A DNA stretch of 64,000 nucleotides from UBA10649 sp963749905 (GTDB lineage Bacteria; Actinomycetota; Actinomycetes; S36-B12). This document shows positions 52,406 through 61,252 of this stretch, in pieces. The position numbers and the translations under genes were made by a program. Each line of letters starts with the position of its first letter. Within the stretch, counting starts at the first letter, position 1. Under the pieces are notes generated by a model. That model worked only from the letters and a program-made list of their open reading frames with translations. It was not told where the DNA came from and made no database searches. Location: contig CAVVOF010000002.1 in the NCBI GenBank assembly GCA_963749905.1, positions 248,001 to 312,000 on the forward strand. The letters run 5' to 3'.

Positions 52406-53854
52406 TCAGCTGTCGATGTTCGCCATGACGTGCTTGATCCGGGTGTAGTCCTCGAACCCGTACATCGACAGATCCTTGCCGTAGCCGGAGTGCCTGAAGC
52501 CACCGTGCGGCATCTCCGCCACCAGCGGGATGTGCGTGTTGATCCACACGCAGCCGAAGTCCAGGTACTTCGACATCCGCATGGCGCGGCCGAAGTCCTT
52601 GGTCCACACACTGGACGCGAGTCCGTACGGCACGCCGTTGGCCCACTTCAGGGCCTCCGACTCATCAGAGAACTTCTGGACCGTGATCACCGGGCCGAAG
52701 ATCTCGTTCTGGATCATCTCGTCGTCCTGGCGGAGATCCGCGACGACCGTCGGCTCGATGTAGTAGCCCCGCTCCCCCTGACGGATGCCGCCAGCGGTGA
52801 TCTGCGCGTGCGACGGTGCGCGCTCGATGAAGCCCAGGACGCGCTCGAGCTGACCGGCGTTGTTCACCGGCGGGACGAGAGCCTCGCCGCCGGGACCCTC
52901 CTCGAAGGTGGTCGCCGTCGCCTTGGCCTGCTCGGACAGCGCAGCCACGAAGTCGTCGTAGATTCCGGCGCTGACGATCATGCGGGTCGCCGCGGTGCAG
53001 TCCTGGCCCGCGTTGAAGTAGCCGGCCACGGCCAGCCACTCGGCGGCGGCCTCGAGATCAGCGTCGTCGAAGATCACCACCGGTGCCTTCCCGCCGAGCT
53101 CGAGGTGGACACGCTTGACGTCGCGGGCCGCCGACTCGGCGACCTGCATGCCCGCCCGGACGGAGCCGGTGATCGACACCATCTGCGGGATCTTGTGCTC
53201 CACCAGCGCTCGGCCGCTGTCGCGGTCACCGCAGATGACGTTGAGCACGCCGTCGGGCAGCGCACCGGCCTCGTGGATGATCTCCGCCATGCGCACGGCG
53301 CTCACCGGCGTGGTGTCGCTCGGCTTGAGCACGACGGTGTTGCCTGCGGCGATCGCGGGTGCGAACTTCCACACGGCCATCATCATCGGGTAGTTCCACG
53401 GCGCCACCTGACCGACGACGCCCACCGGCTCGCGGCGGATGATCGACGTGAAGCCCTTCATGTACTCGCCGGCCGACTTGCCCTCCAGGACCCGCGCCGC
53501 GCCGGCGAAGAACCGGATCTGGTCGATCATCGGGGGGATCTCCTCCGACATCGTCACCGCGATCGGCTTGCCGGTGTTCTCGCTCTCGAGTGCGACGAGC
53601 TCGTCAGCGTGCGCCTCGAGAGCGTCGGCGATCTTCAGCAGGGCCGTCTGCCGCTCGGACGGAGTGCTGTCGCGCCACGACTCGAACGCGGTCGCCGCGG
53701 CCGTGACCGCGCGGTCAACGTCGGCCTCACCGGACACCACCGCGGTGGCGAAGGCCTCGCCGGTCGTCGGGTTGTAGAGGTCGCTGGCCGTCCCATCGAG
53801 CGTGTCGACGCTCTCGCCATTGACGAAGTTGCGGATGATGCGCTTCTCGCTCAC
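52406..53854 (-). CDS. Aminoaldehyde dehydrogenase (gamma-aminobutyraldehyde dehydrogenase type), copy 2
   Basis: Aldehyde dehydrogenase of 482 aa with catalytic Cys286 in NAGQDCTAATR and the base in HLELGGKAP. It ends with PHGGFRHSGYGKDLSMYGFEDYTRIKHV, almost the same C-terminal pattern as the enzyme at 43373-44854, so the two are close paralogues. The GTG start has AGGAG upstream. It is divergent from the lrp-aminotransferase operon. Confidence 0.9.
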   Translation of the reverse strand: MSEKRIIRNFVNGESVDTLDGTASDLYNPTTGEAFATAVVSGEADVDRAVTAAATAFESWRDSTPSERQTALLKIADALEAHADELVALESENTGKPIAVTMSEEIPPMIDQIRFFAGAARVLEGKSAGEYMKGFTSIIRREPVGVVGQVAPWNYPMMMAVWKFAPAIAAGNTVVLKPSDTTPVSAVRMAEIIHEAGALPDGVLNVICGDRDSGRALVEHKIPQMVSITGSVRAGMQVAESAARDVKRVHLELGGKAPVVIFDDADLEAAAEWLAVAGYFNAGQDCTAATRMIVSAGIYDDFVAALSEQAKATATTFEEGPGGEALVPPVNNAGQLERVLGFIERAPSHAQITAGGIRQGERGYYIEPTVVADLRQDDEMIQNEIFGPVITVQKFSDESEALKWANGVPYGLASSVWTKDFGRAMRMSKYLDFGCVWINTHIPLVAEMPHGGFRHSGYGKDLSMYGFEDYTRIKHVMANIDS

Positions 53855-53892
53855 GCGGGTCTCCTGAATCTGCGGGCCGACGGGTCAGGCCG

Positions 53893-53998
53893 AGCCTAGC
53901 CAAAAAGCCGACGAATATGAGGTTCGAATTCCCGAATCCATACGGAATTCGTGGTGTATTCCGCAAAATACCGCGAAATCGCTTGCTTTGGCTAGTCC
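53893..53998. promoter_or_regulatory. Divergent promoter with nested inverted repeats (aldH copy 2 / lrp)
   Basis: TTTGGCTAG occurs on both strands at the two edges (minus strand over 53896-53904, plus strand 53987-53995), in each case overlapping a possible -10 (TAGGCT towards the dehydrogenase). Inside lies an eight-base inverted repeat CGAATTCC/GGAATTCG (53925-53932 and 53944-53951). The segment is markedly AT-richer than the rest. The Lrp encoded alongside is the obvious candidate to bind. Confidence 0.55.
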
Positions 53999-54007
53999 CG
54001 ATCGCGC

Positions 54008-54493
54008 ATGATGTCCGGCATGCCGCCTCGCGACCGGGTTCCCAACCAGCCGCTCGATGACGTCTCGAAGGCGATCGTCGAGCAGCTCCAGCAGGATGGC
54101 CGCCGCCCGTACGCCACCATCGGCAAGGCCGTGGGCCTGTCCGAGGCCGCCGTGCGCCAGCGCGTCCAGCGGATGCAGGACGCCGGCATCATGCAGATCG
54201 TCGCGGTCACCGATCCGCTGCAGGTCGGGTTCTCTCGCGCCGCGATGATCGGCATCCGGGTCGAGGGCGACGTGGAGGCGGTGGCCGACACGCTGGAGGC
54301 CATGCCCGAGATCGACTACCTGGTGGTCTGCGCCGGGAGCTTCGACATCCTCGCCGAGATCGTCGCCGAGGACGATGACCGACTGCTCGAACTGATCAAC
54401 CGGCACATCCGTGCCATTGCGGGGGTCCGCTCGACCGAGACCTTCGTCTACTTGAAGCTGCGCAAGCAGATCTACACCTGGGGTACCCGATGA
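54008..54493 (+). CDS. Lrp/AsnC family transcriptional regulator
   Basis: 161 aa. The N-terminal helix-turn-helix reads LDDVSKAIVEQLQQDGRRPYATIGKAVGLSEAAVRQRVQRM, then the RAM effector domain (VGFSRAAMIGIRVEG, VCAGSFDILAEIVAED). ATG codons at 54008, 54011 and 54020 are all possible starts. It overlaps the aminotransferase by four bases, so regulator and enzyme are made together. It probably senses an amino acid or amine of the pathway. Confidence 0.92.
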   Translation: MMSGMPPRDRVPNQPLDDVSKAIVEQLQQDGRRPYATIGKAVGLSEAAVRQRVQRMQDAGIMQIVAVTDPLQVGFSRAAMIGIRVEGDVEAVADTLEAMPEIDYLVVCAGSFDILAEIVAEDDDRLLELINRHIRAIAGVRSTETFVYLKLRKQIYTWGTR

Positions 54494-55893
54494 CCACAAC
54501 CACGAACACCTTCACCGAGCCGGGACCGGACGAGCTCGCCGACCGCGCGCGCGACCACCTGTGGATGCACTTCACCCGGCACTCCGCGTACTACGACGGC
54601 AGCGGCCACGTGCCGATCATCGTGAAGGGCGACGGCGCGTACATCTGGGACGACCAGGGCAACCGCTACCTCGACGGGCTCGCCGGGCTGTTCGTCGTGC
54701 AGGCCGGTCACGGCCGCAAGGAACTTGCGGCGGCCGGGGCCAAGCAGGCCGAGGAACTCGCCTTCTTCCCGCTGTGGTCGTACGCCCATCCGCGCGCCAT
54801 CGAGCTTGCCGAGCGACTCGCGCAGCACGCTCCCGGCGACCTGAACCGCGTCTTCTTCACCACCGGTGGCGGCGAGGCCGTCGAGTCGGCGTGGAAGCTG
54901 GCCAAGCAGTACTTCAAGCTCACCGGCAAGCCCACCAAGCACAAGGTCATCAGCCGCGCGATCGCCTACCACGGCACCCCGCAGGGCGCCCTGTCCATCA
55001 CCGGCATCCCGCCGGCGAAGGTGCCCTTCGAGCCGCTGGTTCCGGGCGGCATCAAGGTCCCGAACACCAACTTCTACCGGGCACCGGAGGAGTACCGGCA
55101 CGACGAGAAGGCCTTCGGCCTGTGGGCTGCCGAGCGCATCCGCGAAGCCATCGAGTTCGAGGGCGCCGACAGCGTCGCCGCCGTCTTCCTCGAGCCGGTG
55201 CAGAACTCCGGCGGCTGCTTCCCGCCGCCGCCCGGGTACCTCGAGCGGGTCCGCGAGATCTGCGACGAGTACGACGTGCTGTTCGTCGCCGACGAGACGA
55301 TCACCTCGTTCGGACGCATCGGCGAGATCTTCGCGATGACCCGCTACGGCGTCACCCCGGACATCATCACGTGCGCGAAGGGCATGACCTCCGGCTACGC
55401 CCCGATGGGCGCGATGATCGCCAGCGACCGGCTGTTCGAGCCGTTCATGGAGGGCACCAACACCTTCCTGCACGGCTACACCTGGGGCGGCCATCCGGTC
55501 GGTGCTGCCGTCGCGCTGGCCAACCTCGACCTGTTCGAGGACGAGGGCATCCTCGAGCATGTCCGCGCGAACGAGGGCGCCTTCCGCCGCACCCTGGAGA
55601 AGCTGCAGGACCTGCCCATCGTCGGCGACGTCCGCGGCGCGGGCTACTTCTACGGGATCGAGCTCGTCAAGGACAAGATCACCCGCGAGACCTTCAACGA
55701 CGACGAGGCCGAGCGGCTGCTGCGCGGCTTCCTCTCCAAGGCGCTGTTCGACGCCGGCCTGTACTGCCGCGCCGACGATCGCGGCGATCCGGTCATCCAG
55801 CTCGCTCCCCCGCTGATCATCGGGCAGCCCGAGTTCGACGAGATCGAGCGCATCCTGCGCGCGGTGCTGACCGAGGCGTGGTCGCTGCTGTGA
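54490..55893 (+). CDS. Class III omega-aminotransferase (putrescine/beta-alanine/polyamine type)
   Basis: 467-residue PLP aminotransferase. It has the omega-aminotransferase hallmark HLWMHFTRHSAYYD near the start, TTGGGEAVESAWKLAKQY, the PLP-contact DETITSFGRIGE and the Schiff-base lysine near residue 297 (CAKGMTSGY). The subgroup acts on diamines or beta-alanine with pyruvate as acceptor. Either role fits: putrescine to aminobutanal for the neighbouring dehydrogenase, or beta-alanine from the hydantoinase/nitrilase route. Confidence 0.9.
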   Translation: MTTTTNTFTEPGPDELADRARDHLWMHFTRHSAYYDGSGHVPIIVKGDGAYIWDDQGNRYLDGLAGLFVVQAGHGRKELAAAGAKQAEELAFFPLWSYAHPRAIELAERLAQHAPGDLNRVFFTTGGGEAVESAWKLAKQYFKLTGKPTKHKVISRAIAYHGTPQGALSITGIPPAKVPFEPLVPGGIKVPNTNFYRAPEEYRHDEKAFGLWAAERIREAIEFEGADSVAAVFLEPVQNSGGCFPPPPGYLERVREICDEYDVLFVADETITSFGRIGEIFAMTRYGVTPDIITCAKGMTSGYAPMGAMIASDRLFEPFMEGTNTFLHGYTWGGHPVGAAVALANLDLFEDEGILEHVRANEGAFRRTLEKLQDLPIVGDVRGAGYFYGIELVKDKITRETFNDDEAERLLRGFLSKALFDAGLYCRADDRGDPVIQLAPPLIIGQPEFDEIERILRAVLTEAWSLL

Positions 55894-56570
55894 CCCAGCA
55901 CGTCCTGCCGCTGCCCGGATCCACCTCGCGCACGCGGATCCGTCGCCTGCCCGAACGGGCCGTCGCGGATCGTGCCGCCCTGCACCATGTCCTCGACGCC
56001 GGGCTGGTCGCCCACGTCGTCGTCACCGACGACGACGGCCAGCCGTACGCAGTGCCGGTCGCCTACGCCCGACGCGGCGACGAGGTCGTGTTCCACGGCT
56101 CGACCGGCTCACGGCTGTTCCGCGCCCTCGCCGCCGGACAGCCCACCTGCCTGACGGTGACCCTCCTCGACGGCCTGGTGCTCGCCCGCAGCGCCTTCGA
56201 GTCGAGCATGAACTACCGCTCGGCCATGGTCATCGGAACGGCGCGGCAGCTGAGCGGCGACGACGAGCTCGACGCCCTGCGGACCATCACCGAGCACCTG
56301 CTCCCCGGCCGTTGGGCGGACTGCCGGCAGCCGTCGGCCAAGGAGCGAGCCGCGACGATGACCCTCTCCCTGCCCCTGGACGAGTGCTCGGTCAAGATCC
56401 GGACCGGTGGCCCGGAGGACGTCCCCGAGGACATCACCGACCCCGAATACGCCCGCACGTGGGCCGGCACCGTCCCGCTCTACGAGTCGTTCGGCGTGCC
56501 CATCCGCAGTGACGAGTGCCTGGCCGACGTGGCGGTCCCCGACTACGTGGGCACCTGGCGGCGGTCATGA
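55890..56570 (+). CDS. Pyridoxamine 5'-phosphate oxidase family (FMN split-barrel) protein
   Basis: 226 aa from a GTG that overlaps the aminotransferase stop by four bases. It has the flavin split-barrel pattern HVVVTDDDGQPYAVPVAYARRGDEVVFHGSTGSRLFRAL, as in NimA-like proteins. It is probably not PdxH, because the PdxH C-terminus is missing. Its coupling with a PLP enzyme and an FAD oxidase suggests a protective or redox role. No specific substrate can be named. Confidence 0.82.
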   Translation: MTQHVLPLPGSTSRTRIRRLPERAVADRAALHHVLDAGLVAHVVVTDDDGQPYAVPVAYARRGDEVVFHGSTGSRLFRALAAGQPTCLTVTLLDGLVLARSAFESSMNYRSAMVIGTARQLSGDDELDALRTITEHLLPGRWADCRQPSAKERAATMTLSLPLDECSVKIRTGGPEDVPEDITDPEYARTWAGTVPLYESFGVPIRSDECLADVAVPDYVGTWRRS

Positions 56571-57952
56571 GCGACGACCTGCGCCGCCTCTCGCTGTGGT
56601 GGGACCAGCTGCCCGAGGACCTGCGGACCCCGCTCGGCACCCCGCTCGCCGGCGACCGCACGTACGACGTGGCGATCGTCGGAGCGGGCTACACGGGACT
56701 CTGGACGGCGTACTACCTGATGCAGGCGGACCCCACCCTGCGGGTCGTCATCCTCGAGGCGAGGGAGGCCGGCTTCGGCGCATCCGGCCGGAACGGCGGC
56801 TGGGCGTCGGCGCTGTTCCCCGTCAGCCTGTCCGCACTCGCCCGCGTGTCCAGCCGCGACCAGGCGATCCGGATGAAGCGCGAGATGTACCACACCGTCG
56901 ACGAGATCGGCCGCGTGGCGGCCGCGGAGAACTGGGACATCGGCTGGGCCAAGGGCGGCACCGTCGTCGCCGCTCGTACGCCACTGCAGCTGCAGGCCGC
57001 GCGCGAGGAGATCGAGGACCTGCGTGCCTGGGGATTCGGACCCGACGACGCGAGCCTGCTCGACCGCGAGGAGACGCGCGCGCGCGTCGGGGCCACCGAC
57101 GTCCTCGGCGGGACGTACACGCCGCACTGCGCCGCCATCCAGCCGGCGCGGCTGGTCCGGCAGCTCGCCCGCGCCGTGGTCGCCTCCGGCGTGACCCTGC
57201 ACGAGCACACCCCGGTCACCGCCATCGAGCCGGGCATCGTCCGCACCGAGTCCGGCACGGTGCGCGCGGAGGTCGTCGTTCGCGCGACCGAGGGCTACAC
57301 GCGCACCCTGCACGGTCAGACGCGCACGCTCGCACCGGTGTACTCGCTGATGATCGCCACGGAGCCCCTCCCCGAATCCGTCTGGGAGGCCATCGGACTC
57401 CGGCAGCGGGAGACGTTCGCCGACGGCCGGCACCTGATCATCTACGGACAGCGCACCGTCGACGGCCGACTGGCCTTCGGCGGCCGTGGCGCGCCGTACC
57501 ACTTCGGCTCCCGGATCACCGAGGAGCAGGACCAGAATCCGGCCGTCCATGCCGCCCTGTGGGAGGTCCTGACCGACCTGTTCCCCGTGGTCTCCGACGC
57601 GGCGGTGACGCACACCTGGGGCGGACCCCTCGGCGTGCCGCGCGACTGGTGGGCGTCCTGCGGGCTGGACCGCAGCACGGGGCTGGCGTGGTCCGGTGGC
57701 TACGTGGGGGACGGCGTCGGCACCTCGAACCTGGGTGGCCGCACGCTCGCCGACCTGATCCTCGACCGGGACTCCGACCTCGTCACCCTGCCCTGGGTCA
57801 ACCACCGGTCCAAGCCGTGGGAGCCGGAGCCGTTCCGCTGGGTCGGCACCAACATCGGCCTGCGCGTGATGACCAGCGCGGACGACAAGGAGAACCGCAC
57901 CGGGCGACCGTCCCGTCGAGCAGCCCTGTTCGCGCGCAAGCTCGGCCACTAG
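56567..57952 (+). CDS. FAD-dependent amine oxidoreductase (DAO family), copy 2
   Basis: 461-residue flavoenzyme from the ATG at 56567, which overlaps the previous stop by four bases. FAD motif VAIVGAGYTGLWTAYYL and GASGRNGGWASALFP are at the N-terminus; the C-terminal SGGYVGDGVGTSNLGGRTLADL completes the FAD site. It is related to the enzyme at 37547-38965. It belongs to the lrp-aminotransferase operon and would supply an amino-aldehyde to the dehydrogenases. Confidence 0.88.
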   Translation: MSDDLRRLSLWWDQLPEDLRTPLGTPLAGDRTYDVAIVGAGYTGLWTAYYLMQADPTLRVVILEAREAGFGASGRNGGWASALFPVSLSALARVSSRDQAIRMKREMYHTVDEIGRVAAAENWDIGWAKGGTVVAARTPLQLQAAREEIEDLRAWGFGPDDASLLDREETRARVGATDVLGGTYTPHCAAIQPARLVRQLARAVVASGVTLHEHTPVTAIEPGIVRTESGTVRAEVVVRATEGYTRTLHGQTRTLAPVYSLMIATEPLPESVWEAIGLRQRETFADGRHLIIYGQRTVDGRLAFGGRGAPYHFGSRITEEQDQNPAVHAALWEVLTDLFPVVSDAAVTHTWGGPLGVPRDWWASCGLDRSTGLAWSGGYVGDGVGTSNLGGRTLADLILDRDSDLVTLPWVNHRSKPWEPEPFRWVGTNIGLRVMTSADDKENRTGRPSRRAALFARKLGH

Positions 57953-57995
57953 GGTCGATCCGGCAGCGCACTCGTCGGCCGGGAGGTGATCGCTC

Positions 57996-58460
57996 GTGGA
58001 GGTCAAGGAACTCGGCCATCTCGTGCTCTACGTCCGCGACATCCAGGTGTCCACGCACTTCTACCGCGACATCCTCGGCTGGCGTCCCATCAGCGAGGAC
58101 CAGGACCTGCGCGGGCTGCCCATCGCCGCGTTCTCCGCGCCCAGCCAGCGCACCCACCACGAGCTGCTCCTGATCGAGGTGGGCCCCGATGCCACGCCCA
58201 TCCCGGAGGGCCGGCGGATCGGCATGTACCACTTCGGGCTCAAGATCGGCGACAGCGACGACGACCTACGCGCGGCGCTCTCCGTGCTGCAGGACAACGA
58301 CGTGACGATCACGGGTGCCAGCGATCACACCGTCACGCACAGCCTGTACATCGTCGACCCGGACGGCAACGAGATCGAGCTCTACGTCGACGTGCCCGGT
58401 GTGGACTGGCGCAGCGACCCCGGCCTGATCACGGCCGCGATCCGACCCCTGCGCCTCTAG
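57996..58460 (+). CDS. VOC superfamily (glyoxalase/dioxygenase-like) protein
   Basis: 154 aa with two beta-alpha-beta-beta-beta repeats. Metal-site candidates are His8 in ELGHLVLYV, His in YHFGLKI and Glu in GNEIELYV. The N-terminal pattern ELGHLVLYVRDIQVSTHFYRDILGW is that of ring-cleavage dioxygenases and glyoxalases. The GTG start has a very strong ribosome site (GGGAGGTGATC). It ends the plus-strand amine operon; the substrate is unknown. Confidence 0.82.
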   Translation: MEVKELGHLVLYVRDIQVSTHFYRDILGWRPISEDQDLRGLPIAAFSAPSQRTHHELLLIEVGPDATPIPEGRRIGMYHFGLKIGDSDDDLRAALSVLQDNDVTITGASDHTVTHSLYIVDPDGNEIELYVDVPGVDWRSDPGLITAAIRPLRL

Positions 58461-58473
58461 CCGGGCACCAGCC

Positions 58474-58539
58474 TCGTTGAGTGCGGGGTTGTTGCGCGTT
58501 CTTGACGCGCGAGGACGACAACAACTCCGCACTCAACGA
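58474..58539. repeat. Long palindrome D
   Basis: Arms of 21 bases (58474-58494 and 58519-58539, beginning TCGTTGAGTGCGG) pair fully, with one G-U wobble. The 24-base centre holds CGCGT/ACGCG with a five-base loop, and the remaining bases bulge on one side. It sits between the VOC gene and the aldehyde dehydrogenase stop at 58545, which converge on it. Confidence 0.88.
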
Positions 58540-58544
58540 ATCGA

Positions 58545-60007
58545 CTACGGGGTGCCCGGGGCGGTGTACGCCGTCTTCGAGACGGTGAAGAACTCGACGG
58601 CCGCCGGGCCCTGCTCGCGCGGGCCGTGGCTGCTCTCGCCGCGCCCCCCGAACGGCACGTGGAAGTCGACGCCGGCCGTCGGCAGGTTCACCATCACCAT
58701 GCCCGCCTTGGAGTTGCGCCGGAAGTGTGCAGCCTCGGCCAGGTCGGTCGTGACGATGCCGGCGGAGAGGTTCATCGTGCTGGCGTTCGCCAGGTCGAGC
58801 GCCGCGCGCGTAGTCGGCGACGCGGACGACCGACATCACCGGTCCGAACACCTCCTCACGGTTGATGGTGTCCTCGATCGACGTCCCCACGGCCAGCGCC
58901 GGGGCGAGGAAGTGACCGGACGTCGCGGACGGCACCTCGACGCCGCCGATGATGTACGCCCCCTGGTCCCGGGCCAGGTCGAGGTAGTGGAGGTCCTGTG
59001 CCAGCTGGCCTTCGTCGACGACCGGGCCCATGTCGGTGCCCGCGGCGCGCGCGTCGCCGACCGTCCACGTGCGACATCCGCTGCGTCATCGCGTCGACGA
59101 AGGCGTCGTGGATGTCGTCGGTGACGACGAGGATCGACGAGGCCGTGCACCGCTGGCCGGTCGAGCCGAAGCCGCCCTGCACGGCGCACTCGACTGCGAC
59201 TGCGAGGTCGGCGTGCCCGGTCACCACGAGCGGGTTCTTGCCACCGAGCTCGAGCTGGACCTTGACGCCCCGGCCCGCGGTCGCAGGCGAGGATGCCGCG
59301 TCCGGTGTGCACCGATCCGGTGAAGGTGACGGCGTCGACACGCGGCGATCGCCGGTGAGCACCGGGCCCACCTGCGATCCGCGGCCGAGCACCAGGTTGA
59401 GGACGCCGTCGGGCAGTCCGGCCCGGTTGAGGATGTCGACGAGCTCCCACGCGCTCGCCGGCACCAGGTCGGCCGGCTTGAAGACCACGGTGTTGCCGAA
59501 CGCGAGCGCCGGCGCGATCTTCCAGGCGGGGATGGCGATCGGGAAGTTCCACGGCGTGATGACGCTGACGACGCCCACCGGCTCGCGGGTCACGGTGACC
59601 TCGATGCCCGGCCGGACTGAGTCGAGCGCCTGCCCATGCGGCTGCAGCGCGACGCCGGCGAAGTACTTGAGGATCTGTCCCGCGCGCACGACCTCGCCGC
59701 GCGCCTCCGGGTACGTCTTGCCCTCCTCGCGGGCCAGCAGGTCGCCGAGCTCGTCCGCGCGGGCCATGACCTCCGAGCCGGCGCGGTCGAGCACCTCGGA
59801 CCGCTGCCACGGCGTGGTGCGCGACCAGCTCGCGAAGGCGGCCTCGGCCGCCGACGACCGCGTCGCCGGCGACGTCGCATCCCGCGATGCTGGCCACCGC
59901 GACGACGTCGGACGAGGTCGGACGGGTTGAGGTCGGGCCGCTCCTCGCCGCCCGCGACCGCCTGGCCGCCGACGACCGACTGCAGGATGCGCGGCGCCTG
60001 CGCTCAT
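58545..60007 (-). pseudogene. Aldehyde dehydrogenase (semialdehyde type), copy 3, frameshifted
   Basis: All parts of an aldehyde dehydrogenase are present, but spread over three frames: start ATG 60007 overlapping the gcdH stop, LQSVVGGQAVAGGEE, VSVITPWNFPIAIPAWK, VQLELGGKNPLVV, catalytic GSTGQRCTAS and the C-terminus HVPFGGRGESSHGPREQG. Frames switch near 59997, 59935, 59860, 59335, 59287, 59069 and 58812; each switch is repaired by removing one base. The C-terminal form differs from copies 1 and 2 and resembles the succinate/glutarate semialdehyde or ketoglutarate semialdehyde group. Glutarate semialdehyde is the best guess from its operon. Confidence 0.75.
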
Positions 60008-61185
60008 CGGTACGCCGCGATGCCGGTCAGCGCCTCGCCGACGACGAGGGTGTGCATCTCGTTGGTGCCCTCGTAGGTGAACACCGACTCGAGGTTGTTC
60101 ATGTGCCGGATGATCGGGTACTCGAGCGTGATGCCGTTGCCGCCGAGGATGCTGCGGCACTCGCGGGCGATGGCGAGCGCCTCGCGGGCGTTGTTCGAGC
60201 TTGCCCAGGCTGACCTGCTCGGGGCGGATGAGGTGCTCGTCCTTGAGCCGGCCCAGGTGCAGCGCGAGCAGCATGCCCTTGCCGAGTTCGAGGCGCCATG
60301 TCGGCGAGCTTCTTCTGGGTCAGCTGGAAGCCGGCGATGGGCTTGTCGAACTGCTCGCGGTCGATGCTGTAGGCGATGGCGGTCTCGAGGCAGTCGCGCG
60401 CGGCACCCAGGGTGCCGAAGACGATGCCGAAGCGCGCCTCGTTCAGGCAGGACAGCGGACCGCGCAGCCCGACCACGTCCGGGCAGCACCGCGTCGCGCC
60501 GGCAGCCGCACTTCCTCGAACACGAGCTCGCTGGTGACGGAGGCGCGCAGCGACATCTTCTTGTGGATCTCGTTGGCGGTGAAGCCCGGCGTGTCCGTCG
60601 GGACGACGAAGCCGCGGATGCCGTCGTCGGTGCGCGCCCACACGACGGCGACGTCGGCGACGTTGCCGTTGGTGATCCACATCTTCGAGCCGTTCAGCAC
60701 CCAGTCGTCGCCGTCGCGCTGGGCGCTGCGTGCGCATGCCCGCCGGGTTGGAGCCGAAGTCCGCCTCGGTCAGCCCGAAGCAGCCGATGGCGTCGCCGGC
60801 GGCCATGCGCGGCAGCCACTGCTGCTTCTGCTCCTCCGAGCCGAACGCGTGGATCGCGTACATCGCCAGCGACCCCTGCACGCTGACGAGCGAGCGGATC
60901 CCGGAGTCGCCGGCCTCGAGCTCGAGGCAGGCCAGCCCGTAGGCGACGGCGGACGTGCCCTGGCAGCCGTAGCCCTCGAGGTGCATGCCCAGCACGCCGA
61001 GGGTGCCGAGGTCCTTGGCCAGCTCGCGGGCCGGGATGCGCCCCTCGTCGAACCAGTCGGCCACCTGCGGCTTGATCTCGGTCGTCGACGTACTCGCGGA
61101 CGACGTCGCGGATGGCCCGCTCCTCCTCGGACAGCAGGTGGTCGATCGCGAACAGCCCGAACGGGGACTGCGGCGTGTTGGTCAT
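60004..61185 (-). pseudogene. gcdH: Glutaryl-CoA dehydrogenase-type acyl-CoA dehydrogenase, frameshifted
   Basis: FAD acyl-CoA dehydrogenase. The start ATG 61185 has GGAGG upstream and gives MTNTPQSPFGLFAIDHLLSE. Signature blocks are CFGLTEADFGSNPAGM, SKMWITNGNVADVAVVWART, CLNEARFGIVFG (glutaryl-CoA dehydrogenases have CLNNARYGI) and the active-site glutamate in FTYEGTNEMHTLVVG. It decarboxylates glutaryl-CoA to crotonyl-CoA. Single extra bases occur near 61086, 60730, 60503, 60483, 60295 and 60203. Two GntR-type operators coincide with its promoter. Confidence 0.82.
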
Positions 61186-61219
61186 GGGTCCTCCATGGTC
61201 GGATCGGTCGATGGTCTGC

Positions 61220-61252
61220 GGATTGTATCCAATCCGCCGATTGTATCCAATC
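61220..61252 (-). promoter_or_regulatory. Two GntR-type operators forming the gcdH promoter
   Basis: GATTGTATCCAATC occurs twice, 18 bases apart (61221-61234 and 61239-61252). On the minus strand, the second copy supplies TTGGAT (61245-61250) and the first supplies TACAAT (61222-61227), a -35/-10 pair with a 17-base spacer. A bound repressor would cover both hexamers. The gntR stop codon lies at the edge of the second copy. Confidence 0.85.

Noticed and set aside
53918..53951. GGTTCGAATTCC string resembling a tRNA T-arm
   Set aside because: No acceptor, D or anticodon arms fold around it on either strand. It is part of an inverted repeat in a promoter region.
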